The notes: generated from the sequence alone by a model not told the origin. 46,317 bases of DNA from Bacteroidales bacterium (GCA_016714605.1 JADKDL010000029.1:1-46317), one strand, 5' to 3'. Positions 27,518 to 37,134 are shown, counted from the stretch's first letter. Numbers and translations: made by a program.

Positions 27518-29932
27518 ATGAGTAGAGTAGGACAATATATTATAATTTTTATTTTGCTTTTGATAGCAGTGCCGAGTTATTCTCAGGTAAATGCTGATTC
27601 ATTAGTAAAATTGATTCCTACTGCCAACAGTGAACAAAAAGTTAAGATTTATTCAGAACTAGAAAAGATTTATTTTGGTAATGATATAAATAAGGCTGAA
27701 TACTATGCTCGTAAAGCTATTTATGAAGCTAAAGCATTGGATAAGAAAAAGGAATTAGCTGATATGTACCACGAGCTAGGTAAAATTATAAGAATTAAAA
27801 ATTTTGATGATAGTTCTTTAGTTTATTTTAGAAAGTCTATAGAAATAAAACAGTTTACAAAAGATTACGAAGGCTTACATAAAACTTGGGGAAATATAGG
27901 TGATATGTATCTGTATAGAGGCGAATGGGAAAAAGGTCTTATGGCTGCTGATTCAGTGATGAATTATGCAAAAAAAGCTGATAACAAACGTAGTACTGGA
28001 ATATCAAATATGCTTAAAGGTAACATATATCTTCAAATGGCTAAATATGATAAGGCCAATGTGCATCTTCAACAAGCTCTTAAAATTTTTGAAGAAATTG
28101 ATGATAAACCTGGAATAGCAAGGGCACTTAATAATATTGCTCTTATATACCAAAATCTTGATAAACTTGAAGAGGCTCTCAAATTTTTTAAATCTTCACT
28201 AGAAATTAGTGAGTTTTTAAGAGATGTTAGGAGTGAGGCTGAAGCACTTAATAATATTGGAAATATATACTCTAATAAGGTGATAAAAAATTACGATGCT
28301 AATCACTCTGATAGAAAGGCAATAGATTCAGCTATTTTATATAACACCAAAGCTAAAGAGAAATTTAAGAAAATTGATTATTTAACTGGGCAAGTAAGTT
28401 CTAATAATAACATTGGGTTTATATATTTTCATTCAAAAAATCCTAAACTTGCTTTAAAGGTATTTGAAGAGTCAGAGGAACTACTAAAAAAAATATCTAA
28501 CCCTTACGAAGAAATTGTTGTTAATAATGCTTTGGCGTTATGTCATAGAGATTTGAAGAACTATACAGAGGCACTTGCTTATTCTAAAAAAGCACTTGAA
28601 ATTTCCAAAGAAAATAAGATAAAAGAAAGAGAAATGATGAGTTCTCGGTATGTGAGTTCAATATATGATTCTTTAGGAAATCATAAGGAAGCTCTTAAGT
28701 ATTTTATTCTTTATGCTGATTTAATGGATGATCTAAGGGATTCAGTAACTCAGAAAATAGTAGAAGAGCTCAAAACACAATACAATACTGAAAAACAAGA
28801 GCAAATAATAGCAAACCAAAAAAGCTCAAATGAAAAGCAAAAAGCTTTGAATGAGAAACAATTAGAGATAAATAAACGCCAGAAGAACCAGTTGCTTCTT
28901 TCTGTAATTTCCGTTGCGATTGTGTTAATTTTCTTGATACTTATGATAAGACAGTACCTTGAAAAGAGAAAGGCAAATAACCAATTACAACATAAAAACG
29001 AAGAGGTTTCTCAACAAAATGAGGAAATTCAAAGTCAGCGAGATGAGATTTATAAGCAAAAGGAACTCATTGAAGATCAACAAAAAGGGATTTTAGATAG
29101 TATTCAGTACGCAAGTAGGATACAGCAAGCAGTATTGCCGCAAACAGATATTCTATTTGATATTATGGGTCCGGAGCATTTTGTATTGTTCAAACCGCGA
29201 GATATAGTAAGTGGAGATTTCTTTTGGATGGGTAAGATAGGCAACCGTAAAATAATTGTTGCTGCCGATTGTACCGGTCACGGTGTTCCCGGAGCTTTCA
29301 TGAGTATGTTAGGTATAGCATTTCTAAATGAAATTGTAAACACCGGAGAGCGTATTACTGCCAATGTTATGCTTAATCAATTAAGAGAATTGGTTATTCA
29401 TTCGCTTCGACAAACCGGAAAAACGGGAGAACAAAAGGATGGAATGGATTTGTCGCTTTATATAATAAATGAAGATGAGAGCGAAATAGAATTTGCAGGA
29501 GCAAACAATCCGATACTTATAGTTAGACCACTTGGCGATGAAAGTCTGTATGATGTGTTTGAAAATGAGAAAATTAATCAGCAGATTTTAAGTAGCGATT
29601 ATACCAAAGAGCAGTTTCAGGTTATCACTCTTAAAGCAGATAAAATGCCAATAGGTATTTATGCAAGTAATAAACCTTTTGAAAATATTACATTTAAAAT
29701 CCGTAAAGGAGATGTTATCTATGCTTTTTCTGATGGCTATCAGGATCAGTTTGGTGGCTTGAAAAACAAGAAGTTTATGATTAAAAATCTAAAACAATTG
29801 CTTGTAAACAATTACCAAAAAGAAATGTCGGAACAGGAACGTCTTCTCGATAACACTATTGAAAATTGGAAAAAAGAAGGAAACTGTGATCAAATAGATG
29901 ATATATTGGTTATTGGAATGAGAGTTTGTTAA
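27518..29932 (+). CDS. TPR-repeat membrane protein with SpoIIE-type serine phosphatase domain
   Basis: Counted from the ATG at 27518 the protein has 804 residues; a TTG-start variant 13 residues longer would put charged residues ahead of the signal peptide, so ATG is preferred (signal ending SYSQ). Residues about 30-400 hold seven or more TPR units (for example GIARALNNIALIYQNLDKLEEALKFFKSSLEIS). A Gln/Lys/Glu-rich coiled coil flanks one membrane helix near 465-485. The C-terminal 250 residues are a PP2C/SpoIIE domain: QAVLPQ, FKPRDIVSGDFFW, ADCTGHGVPGAFMSMLG, DGMDLSLYIIN, FAGANNPILIV, YAFSDGYQDQFGG. Such proteins dephosphorylate regulators in partner-switch or two-component paths. MurF-Alr follows after 19 nt. 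Confidence 0.92.
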   Translation: MSRVGQYIIIFILLLIAVPSYSQVNADSLVKLIPTANSEQKVKIYSELEKIYFGNDINKAEYYARKAIYEAKALDKKKELADMYHELGKIIRIKNFDDSSLVYFRKSIEIKQFTKDYEGLHKTWGNIGDMYLYRGEWEKGLMAADSVMNYAKKADNKRSTGISNMLKGNIYLQMAKYDKANVHLQQALKIFEEIDDKPGIARALNNIALIYQNLDKLEEALKFFKSSLEISEFLRDVRSEAEALNNIGNIYSNKVIKNYDANHSDRKAIDSAILYNTKAKEKFKKIDYLTGQVSSNNNIGFIYFHSKNPKLALKVFEESEELLKKISNPYEEIVVNNALALCHRDLKNYTEALAYSKKALEISKENKIKEREMMSSRYVSSIYDSLGNHKEALKYFILYADLMDDLRDSVTQKIVEELKTQYNTEKQEQIIANQKSSNEKQKALNEKQLEINKRQKNQLLLSVISVAIVLIFLILMIRQYLEKRKANNQLQHKNEEVSQQNEEIQSQRDEIYKQKELIEDQQKGILDSIQYASRIQQAVLPQTDILFDIMGPEHFVLFKPRDIVSGDFFWMGKIGNRKIIVAADCTGHGVPGAFMSMLGIAFLNEIVNTGERITANVMLNQLRELVIHSLRQTGKTGEQKDGMDLSLYIINEDESEIEFAGANNPILIVRPLGDESLYDVFENEKINQQILSSDYTKEQFQVITLKADKMPIGIYASNKPFENITFKIRKGDVIYAFSDGYQDQFGGLKNKKFMIKNLKQLLVNNYQKEMSEQERLLDNTIENWKKEGNCDQIDDILVIGMRVC

Positions 29933-29951
29933 TATTATACCACTAAAATAC

Positions 29952-32420
29952 ATGTTGTCTTATTCAATCCTTGAAATTTCTCAGATCGTTTCAGGAAAAA
30001 TTCTCGGTTCAGGAAATGTAATTATTAATCAGTTTTTTACCGATAGTAGAAAAGTTATTCAAGGAACCTCAGGTCTTTTTTTTGCCATAAAAGGTGAAAA
30101 CCACGATGGTCATAAATTTATAAGTCAGGTGTATGAATTTGGCGTTAAAAATTTTTTAATTTCAGACACTCAGTCTATTGAATCTCTTGATTTGCCCGAT
30201 GCAAATTTTGTAATTGTAGAAAATGTACTAAAAGCCTTTCAGACCCTTGCAGCATACCATAGGTCTACGTTTAAAATTCCTGTTGTTGGAATTATCGGAA
30301 GCAATGGCAAAACGATAATCAAAGAGTGGTTATTTTATCTGCTCAAACAGCAGGTTGCACTTATAAGAAGCCCTAAAAGCTATAATTCTCAAATTGGAGT
30401 TCCACTTTCTGTACTGCTTATGAATGATTTTCATAAGATGGCTATTTTTGAAGCTGGAATTTCTATGCCCAAAGAAATGACTGTGCTAGAGTCTATTATA
30501 AAACCTAAAGTAGTTATTTTTTCTAATATTGGTAATGCACATCAGGAAAATTTTGAATCACTTGAACAGAAGGTATATGAAAAATTGCAGTTAGCTATAA
30601 ATAGTGAATTGCTTATATATTGTGCCGATTATGATGTAATTACGAAAGTATTAGCGAAACCCGAATTTAAGCATATTCAGATTTTATCTTGGGGAATAAA
30701 GCGTGATGCTCATGTGAAAATTTCTAATATCAATGTACTTCATAATACAACCGAAATTCAAGGCGAGGTGAAGTCAAAAACATTTTCGTTTACTATTCCT
30801 TTTACCGACAGAGCTTCTATTGAGAATGCAATACATTGTTACATGTTGTTGATTTCGGCCGGACAGATGAGTAAGAACATGAAAAAATTGTTTCTCACAC
30901 TCCCTCCCGTGGCTATGAGGCTTGAATTGAAAGAAGGTAAAAATAATTGTACAATAATAAATGATTCATATAATTCAGATTTAGAGAGTATTAAGATAGC
31001 TATTGATTTTCTTAAGCAGCAAAAACAATATGAACGAAAAACAATTATAATTTCTGATATTCAACAAAGTGATATTCCTGAAGAGAATGTCTATAAAGAA
31101 ATATTTGATATTATAATGCTTAATAAAATTGACAATCTGATAACTATAGGATCAAAATTTTTGAAATATAAAAAGTATTATAAAGGTAATTTACTGTCTT
31201 TCAAAGATACTGATGCGTTTATAGGTAGTTTACAAAATATTGCAATCAGCAATGAAATTATACTTATTAAAGGTGCTCGGAAATATCAGTTTGAGAGAAT
31301 TTCTACTTTATTAGAGTTCAAAACGCATCAAACCGTATTAGAAATAAATTTAAGTGCAATTGTTTCAAACCTTAATTATTTCAGGTCGTTGATGGCTGAT
31401 AAGGTGAAAATAATGGTTATGGTAAAAGCCTTTTCTTATGGAAGTGGTAGTTACGAAATTGCCAATTTACTTCAACATCATAGAGTAGATTATTTAGCAG
31501 TAGCATTTGTAGATGAAGGGGTAGAGCTCAGAAAATCGGGCATTACAATACCTATCGTAGTAATGAATCCGGAGCTGAATTCTTTTCAATTGATGGTTGA
31601 ATATAGTTTAGAACCCGAAATTTACAACATGAGGGCTTTAAATCATGTAATAAGAACTCTAAAGCAGATAGAATACAAAGGAGCTTACCCAATACATGTG
31701 AAGATTGATACCGGAATGAAGCGTATGGGATTTGAGGCTGATAGTATTGATGAGGTATTGATTAAAATATTGGAAGAGAATTGTATAAAAGTAGCCTCAG
31801 TTTTTTCACATTTAGCGGGAAGCGACGATGCTCAGTTTGATGATTTTACTAGTAATCAAATACATACATTTACATCAGTTTGTGATAAATTTTCGAAAGC
31901 TCTTGATTATTCTTTTGTCAGACATATTCTAAATTCTGCCGGAATAGAACGCTTCTCTGGTGCTCAGTTAGATATGGTTCGATTGGGAATAGGACTCTAT
32001 GGCATAAGTGTTTTAGATGGTGCAAAAACTCAAAATATTAGTACCTTAAAAACTTCTATTTCGCAAATCAAAGCCGTAAGTGAATATGAATCTGTAGGAT
32101 ATAGTAGAAAAGGACGAGTGCAACGAAATTCTAGAATTGCTGTGCTACCAATTGGCTATGCCGATGGACTAAGCAGAGGTTTGAGTAATGGTGTAGGTTC
32201 TGTAATTATAAACGGAACAAAAGTACCATATATTGGAAATATTTGTATGGATGCCTGCATGGTTGATGTTACAGATATTGAAGCAAATGAAGGCGATGAG
32301 GTCATCATATTTGGAAGCGAATTACCAATAACAGAAATTGCAAATTTGCTCAATACAATTCCTTACGAAATTCTTACCGGAATATCAAGACGTGTAAAAA
32401 GAGTCTATTTTCAAGAATAG
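29952..32420 (+). CDS. murF-alr: Bifunctional UDP-MurNAc-tripeptide:D-Ala-D-Ala ligase / alanine racemase
   Basis: The 822-residue fusion has MurF (about 1-450) with P-loop GSNGKT near residue 117, a SYNSQIGVPLS segment and INDSYNSD, and alanine racemase (about 455-822) with PLP lysine 492 in MVKAFSYGSG, KIDTGMKRMGF, and the catalytic Tyr region VGYSRKGRV plus GNICMDACMVDV. It makes D-alanine from L-alanine and adds D-Ala-D-Ala to the peptidoglycan precursor. The fusion is common in Bacteroidota. It starts 19 nt after the TPR-SpoIIE gene and is probably on the same transcript. No defect is seen. Confidence 0.96.
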   Translation: MLSYSILEISQIVSGKILGSGNVIINQFFTDSRKVIQGTSGLFFAIKGENHDGHKFISQVYEFGVKNFLISDTQSIESLDLPDANFVIVENVLKAFQTLAAYHRSTFKIPVVGIIGSNGKTIIKEWLFYLLKQQVALIRSPKSYNSQIGVPLSVLLMNDFHKMAIFEAGISMPKEMTVLESIIKPKVVIFSNIGNAHQENFESLEQKVYEKLQLAINSELLIYCADYDVITKVLAKPEFKHIQILSWGIKRDAHVKISNINVLHNTTEIQGEVKSKTFSFTIPFTDRASIENAIHCYMLLISAGQMSKNMKKLFLTLPPVAMRLELKEGKNNCTIINDSYNSDLESIKIAIDFLKQQKQYERKTIIISDIQQSDIPEENVYKEIFDIIMLNKIDNLITIGSKFLKYKKYYKGNLLSFKDTDAFIGSLQNIAISNEIILIKGARKYQFERISTLLEFKTHQTVLEINLSAIVSNLNYFRSLMADKVKIMVMVKAFSYGSGSYEIANLLQHHRVDYLAVAFVDEGVELRKSGITIPIVVMNPELNSFQLMVEYSLEPEIYNMRALNHVIRTLKQIEYKGAYPIHVKIDTGMKRMGFEADSIDEVLIKILEENCIKVASVFSHLAGSDDAQFDDFTSNQIHTFTSVCDKFSKALDYSFVRHILNSAGIERFSGAQLDMVRLGIGLYGISVLDGAKTQNISTLKTSISQIKAVSEYESVGYSRKGRVQRNSRIAVLPIGYADGLSRGLSNGVGSVIINGTKVPYIGNICMDACMVDVTDIEANEGDEVIIFGSELPITEIANLLNTIPYEILTGISRRVKRVYFQE

Positions 32421-32560
32421 AAATCTTAATTTGTGATTTTTTTATGCTGTTGGGTAGAAAATCATAATGTCTTTTAGTACATATTTTGTAAATCGCATTA
32501 AATAAACAAGTTGTGTAATAAACCGATGCTTTGTGTGCAGTTCATGTCCAACCGCTTTAT

Positions 32561-32591
32561 TTTGAGTTAATGATGATATATGTTACTTTTG
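32561..32591 (+). promoter_or_regulatory. Bacteroidota promoter of the secreted GH5 gene
   Basis: TTTG at 32561-32564, 19 nt, TACTTTTG at 32584-32591: a near-ideal match. A short hairpin TTACC-GCAAG-GGTAA (32602-32616) lies just after the expected start of transcription; the ATG is at 32650. Confidence 0.75.
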
Positions 32592-32649
32592 AAACTAAAT
32601 ATTACCGCAAGGGTAAAAAGTTAAGAGTAAAAAACTAAAATCTTATAGT

Positions 32650-34926
32650 ATGAAAAAATTGTGGTTACGCTTTCTAGCTGTTTCATTTTTCGTGATGATT
32701 TCAGCACTAACGCATTCGCAAACGGTTGTTGATGCTTATGGTAAACTAAAAATAGAGGGAACAAAAATAATATCTGAAAGTGGAAGTTCAGTTCAGTTAC
32801 GAGGGATGTCCTTTTTTTGGAGTCAATGGCAGGGCAAGTATTATACCTATAATACGGTAAAATGGCTACGCGACGATTGGAAATGCACCATTGTAAGAGC
32901 AGCTATGGGAATCCAGCAGGGCGGATATATGACAAATCCGGCACTTGAGCGTCAGAAAGTAGAAGCTGTTGTAGATGCTGCAATTGACCTTGGTATCTAT
33001 GTAATCATAGACTGGCATAGTCACACCGCAGAAGGTACTGTAGAGACCGATTCTGCTGTTTCTTTCTTTTCTGCTATGGCAAAAAAATATGCTGCATATC
33101 CAAATGTTATTTATGAAATATATAATGAGCCTTTACAAGTCAGCTGGGCTTCGGTGGTAAAACCATACCATTTGAAAGTAATAGAAGCAATAAGGAAGTA
33201 TGACAAGGAAAATATTATTGTTTGTGGTACCCCTACTTGGTCACAAGATGTAGATATTGCAGCACAAAGTCCAATAACAGGATATAAAAACATTGCTTAT
33301 ACGCTTCATTATTATGCAGCTTCGCACAAAAAAGATTTAAGAGACAAAGCAACAATTGCTTTAAATAAAGGTATCTGTTTATTTGTAACCGAGTTTGGAA
33401 CTTGCAAAAATGATGGAGGAAATCCTATAGATACTTTAGAATCTCGTTTGTGGTTTGAATTTATGGATAAGCACGAAATTTCATGGTGTAACTGGTCTAT
33501 AGCCGATAAAGTTGAAGCCGCATCTGCTATTCCTCCCGGTGCCAGTCCTGATGGTAATTGGGATCCTGCTACACTAACCGTTTCAGGTACTATAGTGAGA
33601 ACTGAATTAATTAAGAAGTGGAAACAACCAGAGGTTGTACTCTCTGCACCAAAATTCAGTTTAAGTCCGCAAAATCAAACAGTTTCAGAAGGAGCTACCG
33701 TAAAACTTACAGCTTCTGCTTATGGAGTAGAACCAATTACTTTTCAGTGGTATAAAAATGGAGAGATTTTAGAAAATCAAACTGATGATACATTACTTCT
33801 TGAAAACATTTCTCAAACCGCAATTGGTCAGTATTATGTAGTAGCAACTAATGAAATAGGTTCTATTCAAAGTGTTACTTCAACAGTTCTTTTAGGTTAC
33901 CAAAAAGCTTATAAAGATATGGTGAATTTTATACCAGGCATAGTTGAGGCAGAAAATTATGACGAAGGTGGCGAAGGTATTGCCTATTATGATGCTTCTT
34001 TAGGAAATGCAGGTAATAAATACAGAACAGATAATGTTGATATTGAAGCTACTACCGATATATCTGCTGGGTTTAATCTTGGTTGGACTGATACTGGAGA
34101 CTGGCTTGAATATTCTATAAATGCCAAAGGAGCCGGAGATTATTCAATTGAACTGAGAGTTGCTGCAAATGGTGCTGCAGGTAGTTTCAGATTATTGCTT
34201 GACGGTGAGGTTATTGTGCCTATTACTTCTGTAGCTTCTACAGGTGGGTGGCAAACATGGATCACCTTGGCTTTACCTGATAAAGTTACTATTGCTGAGG
34301 GTAATCACATCCTTCGATTGGAAATTGTTTCAGGTGGTTTCAATTTGAATAATATAAGTTTTGGTTTAGATACGTATACTGACTGTAATAATGATAGCAA
34401 AGGTAGTGCATATATTGATGATTGTGGTACTTGTGTAGGTGGAAATACGGGGCTTGTTCCTTGTTCAGTTCAAATCATAACCGTAGCAAAAGGTTGGTCT
34501 TTATTGCCTTTATTTATTGAAACTCCTGATATGAGTATAGATAAAATGTTTCCGGTAATATCAATTATTAAAGATAATGATTCATTATATTTTGACCGAT
34601 CTAAGACTCCTGTAGATAGTAATTTTTCTACTCTAAGTGCTGGAAGTGCCTATAAAGTATATAGTCCGATTGCTCATTCGGTACAAGTAAAAGGTACGGT
34701 AAAAGAACTTGTTAATACTAAGGTAAAAGCAGGTTGGAATTTAGTTGCTGTGCCTCTAAACAATGATATGCTGATAGAAGATTATCCTGCAAATGTTAAA
34801 ATAATTAAAGATTTTGATAGCTTCTATGACAAAAATGATATTTATGATAAAAATACAAGCATCAAAAGCGGTAAGGCATATTATTTAAATGCTGATGCTG
34901 ATGGTGAAATTATTTGGAAAAAATAG
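32650..34926 (+). CDS. Secreted GH5 cellulase-type enzyme with Ig, CBM6 and a duplicated C-terminal module
   Basis: The 758-residue protein has a signal peptide (1-24, ending HSQ). Residues 30-330 form a GH5 barrel (QLRGMSFFWSQW, YVIIDWHSH, EIYNEPL with acid/base Glu160, TLHYYAASH, FVTEFGT with nucleophile Glu248, SWCNWSIADK), most like GH5 subfamily 2 endoglucanases. An Ig-like domain (about 335-415) is followed by a CBM6-type module (VEAENYDEGGEG, WTDTGDWLEYSI, LRLEIVSGGFNLNNISF). After a short DDCGTCVGGNTG linker come two related ~70-residue C-terminal units (KGWSLLPL... and AGWNLVAVPL..., both with IIKD(N/F)DS(L/F)Y and SGxAY). No standard T9SS tail is present. It should degrade beta-1,4-glucan outside the cell. 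Confidence 0.92.
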   Translation: MKKLWLRFLAVSFFVMISALTHSQTVVDAYGKLKIEGTKIISESGSSVQLRGMSFFWSQWQGKYYTYNTVKWLRDDWKCTIVRAAMGIQQGGYMTNPALERQKVEAVVDAAIDLGIYVIIDWHSHTAEGTVETDSAVSFFSAMAKKYAAYPNVIYEIYNEPLQVSWASVVKPYHLKVIEAIRKYDKENIIVCGTPTWSQDVDIAAQSPITGYKNIAYTLHYYAASHKKDLRDKATIALNKGICLFVTEFGTCKNDGGNPIDTLESRLWFEFMDKHEISWCNWSIADKVEAASAIPPGASPDGNWDPATLTVSGTIVRTELIKKWKQPEVVLSAPKFSLSPQNQTVSEGATVKLTASAYGVEPITFQWYKNGEILENQTDDTLLLENISQTAIGQYYVVATNEIGSIQSVTSTVLLGYQKAYKDMVNFIPGIVEAENYDEGGEGIAYYDASLGNAGNKYRTDNVDIEATTDISAGFNLGWTDTGDWLEYSINAKGAGDYSIELRVAANGAAGSFRLLLDGEVIVPITSVASTGGWQTWITLALPDKVTIAEGNHILRLEIVSGGFNLNNISFGLDTYTDCNNDSKGSAYIDDCGTCVGGNTGLVPCSVQIITVAKGWSLLPLFIETPDMSIDKMFPVISIIKDNDSLYFDRSKTPVDSNFSTLSAGSAYKVYSPIAHSVQVKGTVKELVNTKVKAGWNLVAVPLNNDMLIEDYPANVKIIKDFDSFYDKNDIYDKNTSIKSGKAYYLNADADGEIIWKK

Positions 34927-34934
34927 GTATTAGA

Positions 34935-34976
34935 AAAAAGAAAGCCTTGTAATCGGGGATGATACAAGGCTTTTCT
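34935..34976 (+). terminator. Terminator after the GH5 gene
   Basis: AAAGCCTTGTA pairs with TACAAGGCTTT, A-rich before and T-rich after. Confidence 0.83.
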
Positions 34977-35073
34977 AACCTAACCATAATTAATAAAGGG
35001 GCATAAAAATGTGTGTAATAAGCATTACACATTTATTAAGTCGCTCAAGAATTGTAAATCTTACAAATATTAC

Positions 35074-35110
35074 AAAAAAAGCATCTGTTTTTGGCAGATG
35101 CTTTTTTTTT
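35074..35110 (-). terminator. Terminator after the sigma-factor operon
   Basis: GCATCTG pairs with CAGATGC, between A and T runs. It lies 18 nt past the end of the zinc-finger gene, on the minus strand. Confidence 0.8.
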
Positions 35111-35128
35111 GATGCGTATTAATGCTAA

Positions 35129-35428
35129 TTATTTTTCATTAGCTGCAATAGTCTGTTCCATTTTACTAATAGATTCATTAGGTAAAACATATACAAGTTT
35201 ATCTTTTTCAATGTTATCTTTAAAGGTTGAGATACATTTTGAAAGAAACTCTTGTTCTGTTCTAAATACCCTGCAATAGCTACACTTCATCATGTGCATA
35301 TTGAGGTTGATTTTTTCTCTGAAAGTTAATTTTTCAAACTTACGTTTTGTCTCCAAATAAGTAGCTTTCTCGCAAGGCACAATAAAGCACTTAATAATTG
35401 TAATCCATCCTTTTTGTAGCAAATTCAT
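35129..35428 (-). CDS. Small zinc-finger protein, likely anti-sigma factor
   Basis: The 99-residue protein has the pattern CEKATYLETKRK, LTFREKINLNMHMMKCSYCRVF, which gives His-x3-Cys-x2-Cys, the anti-sigma zinc-finger (ZAS/zf-HC2) motif. It has no membrane helix after the finger; a hydrophobic stretch lies near the N-terminus (WITIIKCFIVPC). It begins 11 nt after the ECF sigma gene and so very likely binds that sigma factor. A short soluble form of this kind is common in Bacteroidota. The C-terminal 30 residues are charged and of unknown role. Confidence 0.8.
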   Translation of the reverse strand: MNLLQKGWITIIKCFIVPCEKATYLETKRKFEKLTFREKINLNMHMMKCSYCRVFRTEQEFLSKCISTFKDNIEKDKLVYVLPNESISKMEQTIAANEK

Positions 35429-35439
35429 AACGCTTTTTT

Positions 35440-36015
35440 TTATCTATTATCCGGTGCAAACCAATTTTTTTCGATACATTTTCTTAACTTAAGTTTCGCT
35501 CTGTGCATCAAAACCCAAAGGTTTGACGGGGTAATATCTAACTCCTTACATATCTCTTCAGTCGAATAATCTTGAATTTCTTTCAGTGAAAACGTTGCTG
35601 CCATTTTATCAGGCATGTTAGCAAGACAAGCTTGTAGAATTTTGTAAAACTCAGTGTTTTCTAGCACTTGAGTCTCTTTATACTCCCACGCATTTGGAAG
35701 AGCTTCATCTTCCCAATGCCCTCTAAGAATACCTTCTCTCTGGAAATGTTCATTATTATCGAGAATATTATCTTCTTTTTTCCTTACCGATTTTCTATAA
35801 TGATCTATGATTTTTCTTTTCAGAATAGAAGTCAACCATGTTTTTTCTGTACTTCTCCCTTCGAAAGAATTTTTAGCCTTTACAGCCGAAAGGAAAGTGT
35901 CTTGAACTAAATCTTGAGCTGTTTCTTGATCATATACACGCGCCATAGCGAAATTGTATAGATAATTTCCATATTTTGAAACCCAAGTTGATGGGTTTAG
36001 GGCTATATCACTCAT
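35440..36015 (-). CDS. ECF-type RNA polymerase sigma factor
   Basis: The 191-residue protein has sigma region 2 (YGNYLYNFAMARVYDQETAQDLVQDTFLSAV, FEGRSTEKTWLTSILKRKIIDHYRK) and region 4 (MAATFSLKEIQDYSTEEICKELDITPSNLWVLMHRAKLKLRKCI). It directs transcription of a small regulon, usually in an extracytoplasmic stress response. The zinc-finger gene follows 11 nt downstream. A -7 candidate TATTTTTG (minus strand, 36042-36049) lies upstream, with TATG in place of TTTG 21 nt further up. Confidence 0.95.
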   Translation of the reverse strand: MSDIALNPSTWVSKYGNYLYNFAMARVYDQETAQDLVQDTFLSAVKAKNSFEGRSTEKTWLTSILKRKIIDHYRKSVRKKEDNILDNNEHFQREGILRGHWEDEALPNAWEYKETQVLENTEFYKILQACLANMPDKMAATFSLKEIQDYSTEEICKELDITPSNLWVLMHRAKLKLRKCIEKNWFAPDNR

Positions 36016-36099
36016 GTTTATTTAAATTTATTGCTACCTTACAAAAATAAGAAACAAAGGCGGATAAATACATAAATGTTTAATTTTTTTATAAAAAAA

Positions 36100-36446
36100 G
36101 CAGCAGACCTATAAGCCGGATTCTGTACTTCATCTCCTGAAGTATCTATCATTTATCTATGCGACCTACCCTCCAACAATCGAGCGGGTAGCCCTCAAGC
36201 GTTGGTATACATGGTCTTGCAACCCGTTAGGAACACAGCCATATATGTTGCCATACATGCTGGTGGGCTCTTACTCCACCTTCTCACCCTTACATTTCTC
36301 ATAAGTAAACTTATAATTAATGCGGTTTTTTTCTTCTGCTCTACTATATCTTCACAAATATCTGTTATTTCAACAGTACGGCACCCTTTGTTGTCCGGAC
36401 TTTCCTCTGTTATTTTACTAACAGCGATAGAACGTTCTGCTGCAAC
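36100..36446 (-). ncRNA. rnpB: RNase P RNA (bacterial class A)
   Basis: On the minus strand the RNA begins near GCAGCAGA and ends with TCTGCTGC, which pair as helix P1. Conserved regions are present: GAGGAAAGTCCGGAC near the 5' end, GTAAGAGCCCACCAG in the specificity part, and CAGAATCCGGCTTATAGGTC near the 3' end. The length, about 347 nt, is normal. A run of T follows the 3' end and acts as terminator. The RNA is the catalytic part of the enzyme that matures tRNA 5' ends. Confidence 0.96.
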
Positions 36447-36458
36447 GGAGATTAATTG

Positions 36459-36466
36459 CAAAAGTA
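36459..36466 (-). promoter_or_regulatory. -7 element (TACTTTTG, minus strand) of rnpB
   Basis: The octamer lies 13 nt before the 5' end of the RNA, as expected for a Bacteroidota promoter. The -33 box is poor. Confidence 0.5.
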
Positions 36467-36542
36467 CATTTTTTTTCCTTTTCTAAGGGTTTATTTGTTT
36501 TATTCTTATATTTTTACTTCTAGTTTATTTTACACGTTTATT

Positions 36543-37134
36543 ATGGATGATTTTTCTTTGTTTGACTCCGGTTCTGAACCTGTTGCTCCAGTTTTTTTCT
36601 CTGATGAAACCGGCAAACCATTTACAAATTGTAAGTTGTGTAATAAAGAGCTCGTTGAGAGCAACTCTGTATATACTATAGAAAAGGCTTATGTTCGCAA
36701 TGTAGAAAAAAATGAGAATAAATTAATATTCGAATTTGTGTATTGTAATGATTGTATGGAGGAGCTTCGTGGTTCTATTTCTAAAGAATCTATGCAAAGA
36801 ATTACTGCATATTTTCAAAGCAATTCTAACATAATAGAACGATATGAGAAATTTTCAAAATCAAATTTGTTTGATGCCGACTCATGGATAAACAATTGTA
36901 TTATAAACAACTCTGATATAAGTGAAATAGAAGAATATCAATTATATTGCTCTTGCAAAGGAGGTAACATGCTTTTAATATTACTCCCTATATGATTTCG
37001 GGTAAAGCAATTGATGAAATTGTAGCTCTACTCTCAAATGAAACCTTAGATTCGCTCAACGATTTGTGGATAGACTTTTGGACTTACCGGCCGAGTTAAA
37101 AGATATTTTCAAAACGAGACCTATTTTGATATAA
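36543..37134 (+). CDS. Conserved zinc-ribbon protein of unknown function, with two one-base frameshifts
   Basis: From ATG 36543 (MDDFSLFDSGSEPVAP) the frame is broken at T runs 36973-36976 and 37076-37079. Adding one T to each gives about 197 residues, ending DLPAELKDIFKTRPILI at 37134. An N-terminal zinc ribbon has C-x2-C (CKLC) and a second C-x2-C (CNDC) about 40 residues later; after it come a helical part and CSC. The motif order and the start FESGSEPxAPVFFS-like text resemble a conserved Bacteroidota family that I recall but cannot name. It lies back to back with rnpB, about 100 nt away. Cytoplasmic. Two frameshifts so close together could mean a decaying gene, but the coding signal after each site is intact. 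Confidence 0.65.
36973..36976 (+). other. Frameshift site in the zinc-ribbon gene (T-run one base short)
   Basis: Four T; five give NMLFNITPYMISGKAIDEIV, an open frame to the next site. Confidence 0.68.
37076..37079 (+). other. Second frameshift site in the zinc-ribbon gene (T-run one base short)
   Basis: Four T; five give LWIDFLDLPAELKD and an end at 37134. Confidence 0.65.

Noticed and set aside
36195..36486. ORFs on both strands (36195-36461 minus, 36202-36486 plus)
   Set aside because: They lie inside the RNase P RNA gene, whose conserved regions and P1 helix are clear. They are chance open frames.
36456..36542. N-terminal extension of the zinc-ribbon ORF from ATG 36456
   Set aside because: It overlaps the rnpB promoter and gives an unlikely Phe/Tyr-rich start. 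The ATG at 36543 opens the conserved text.
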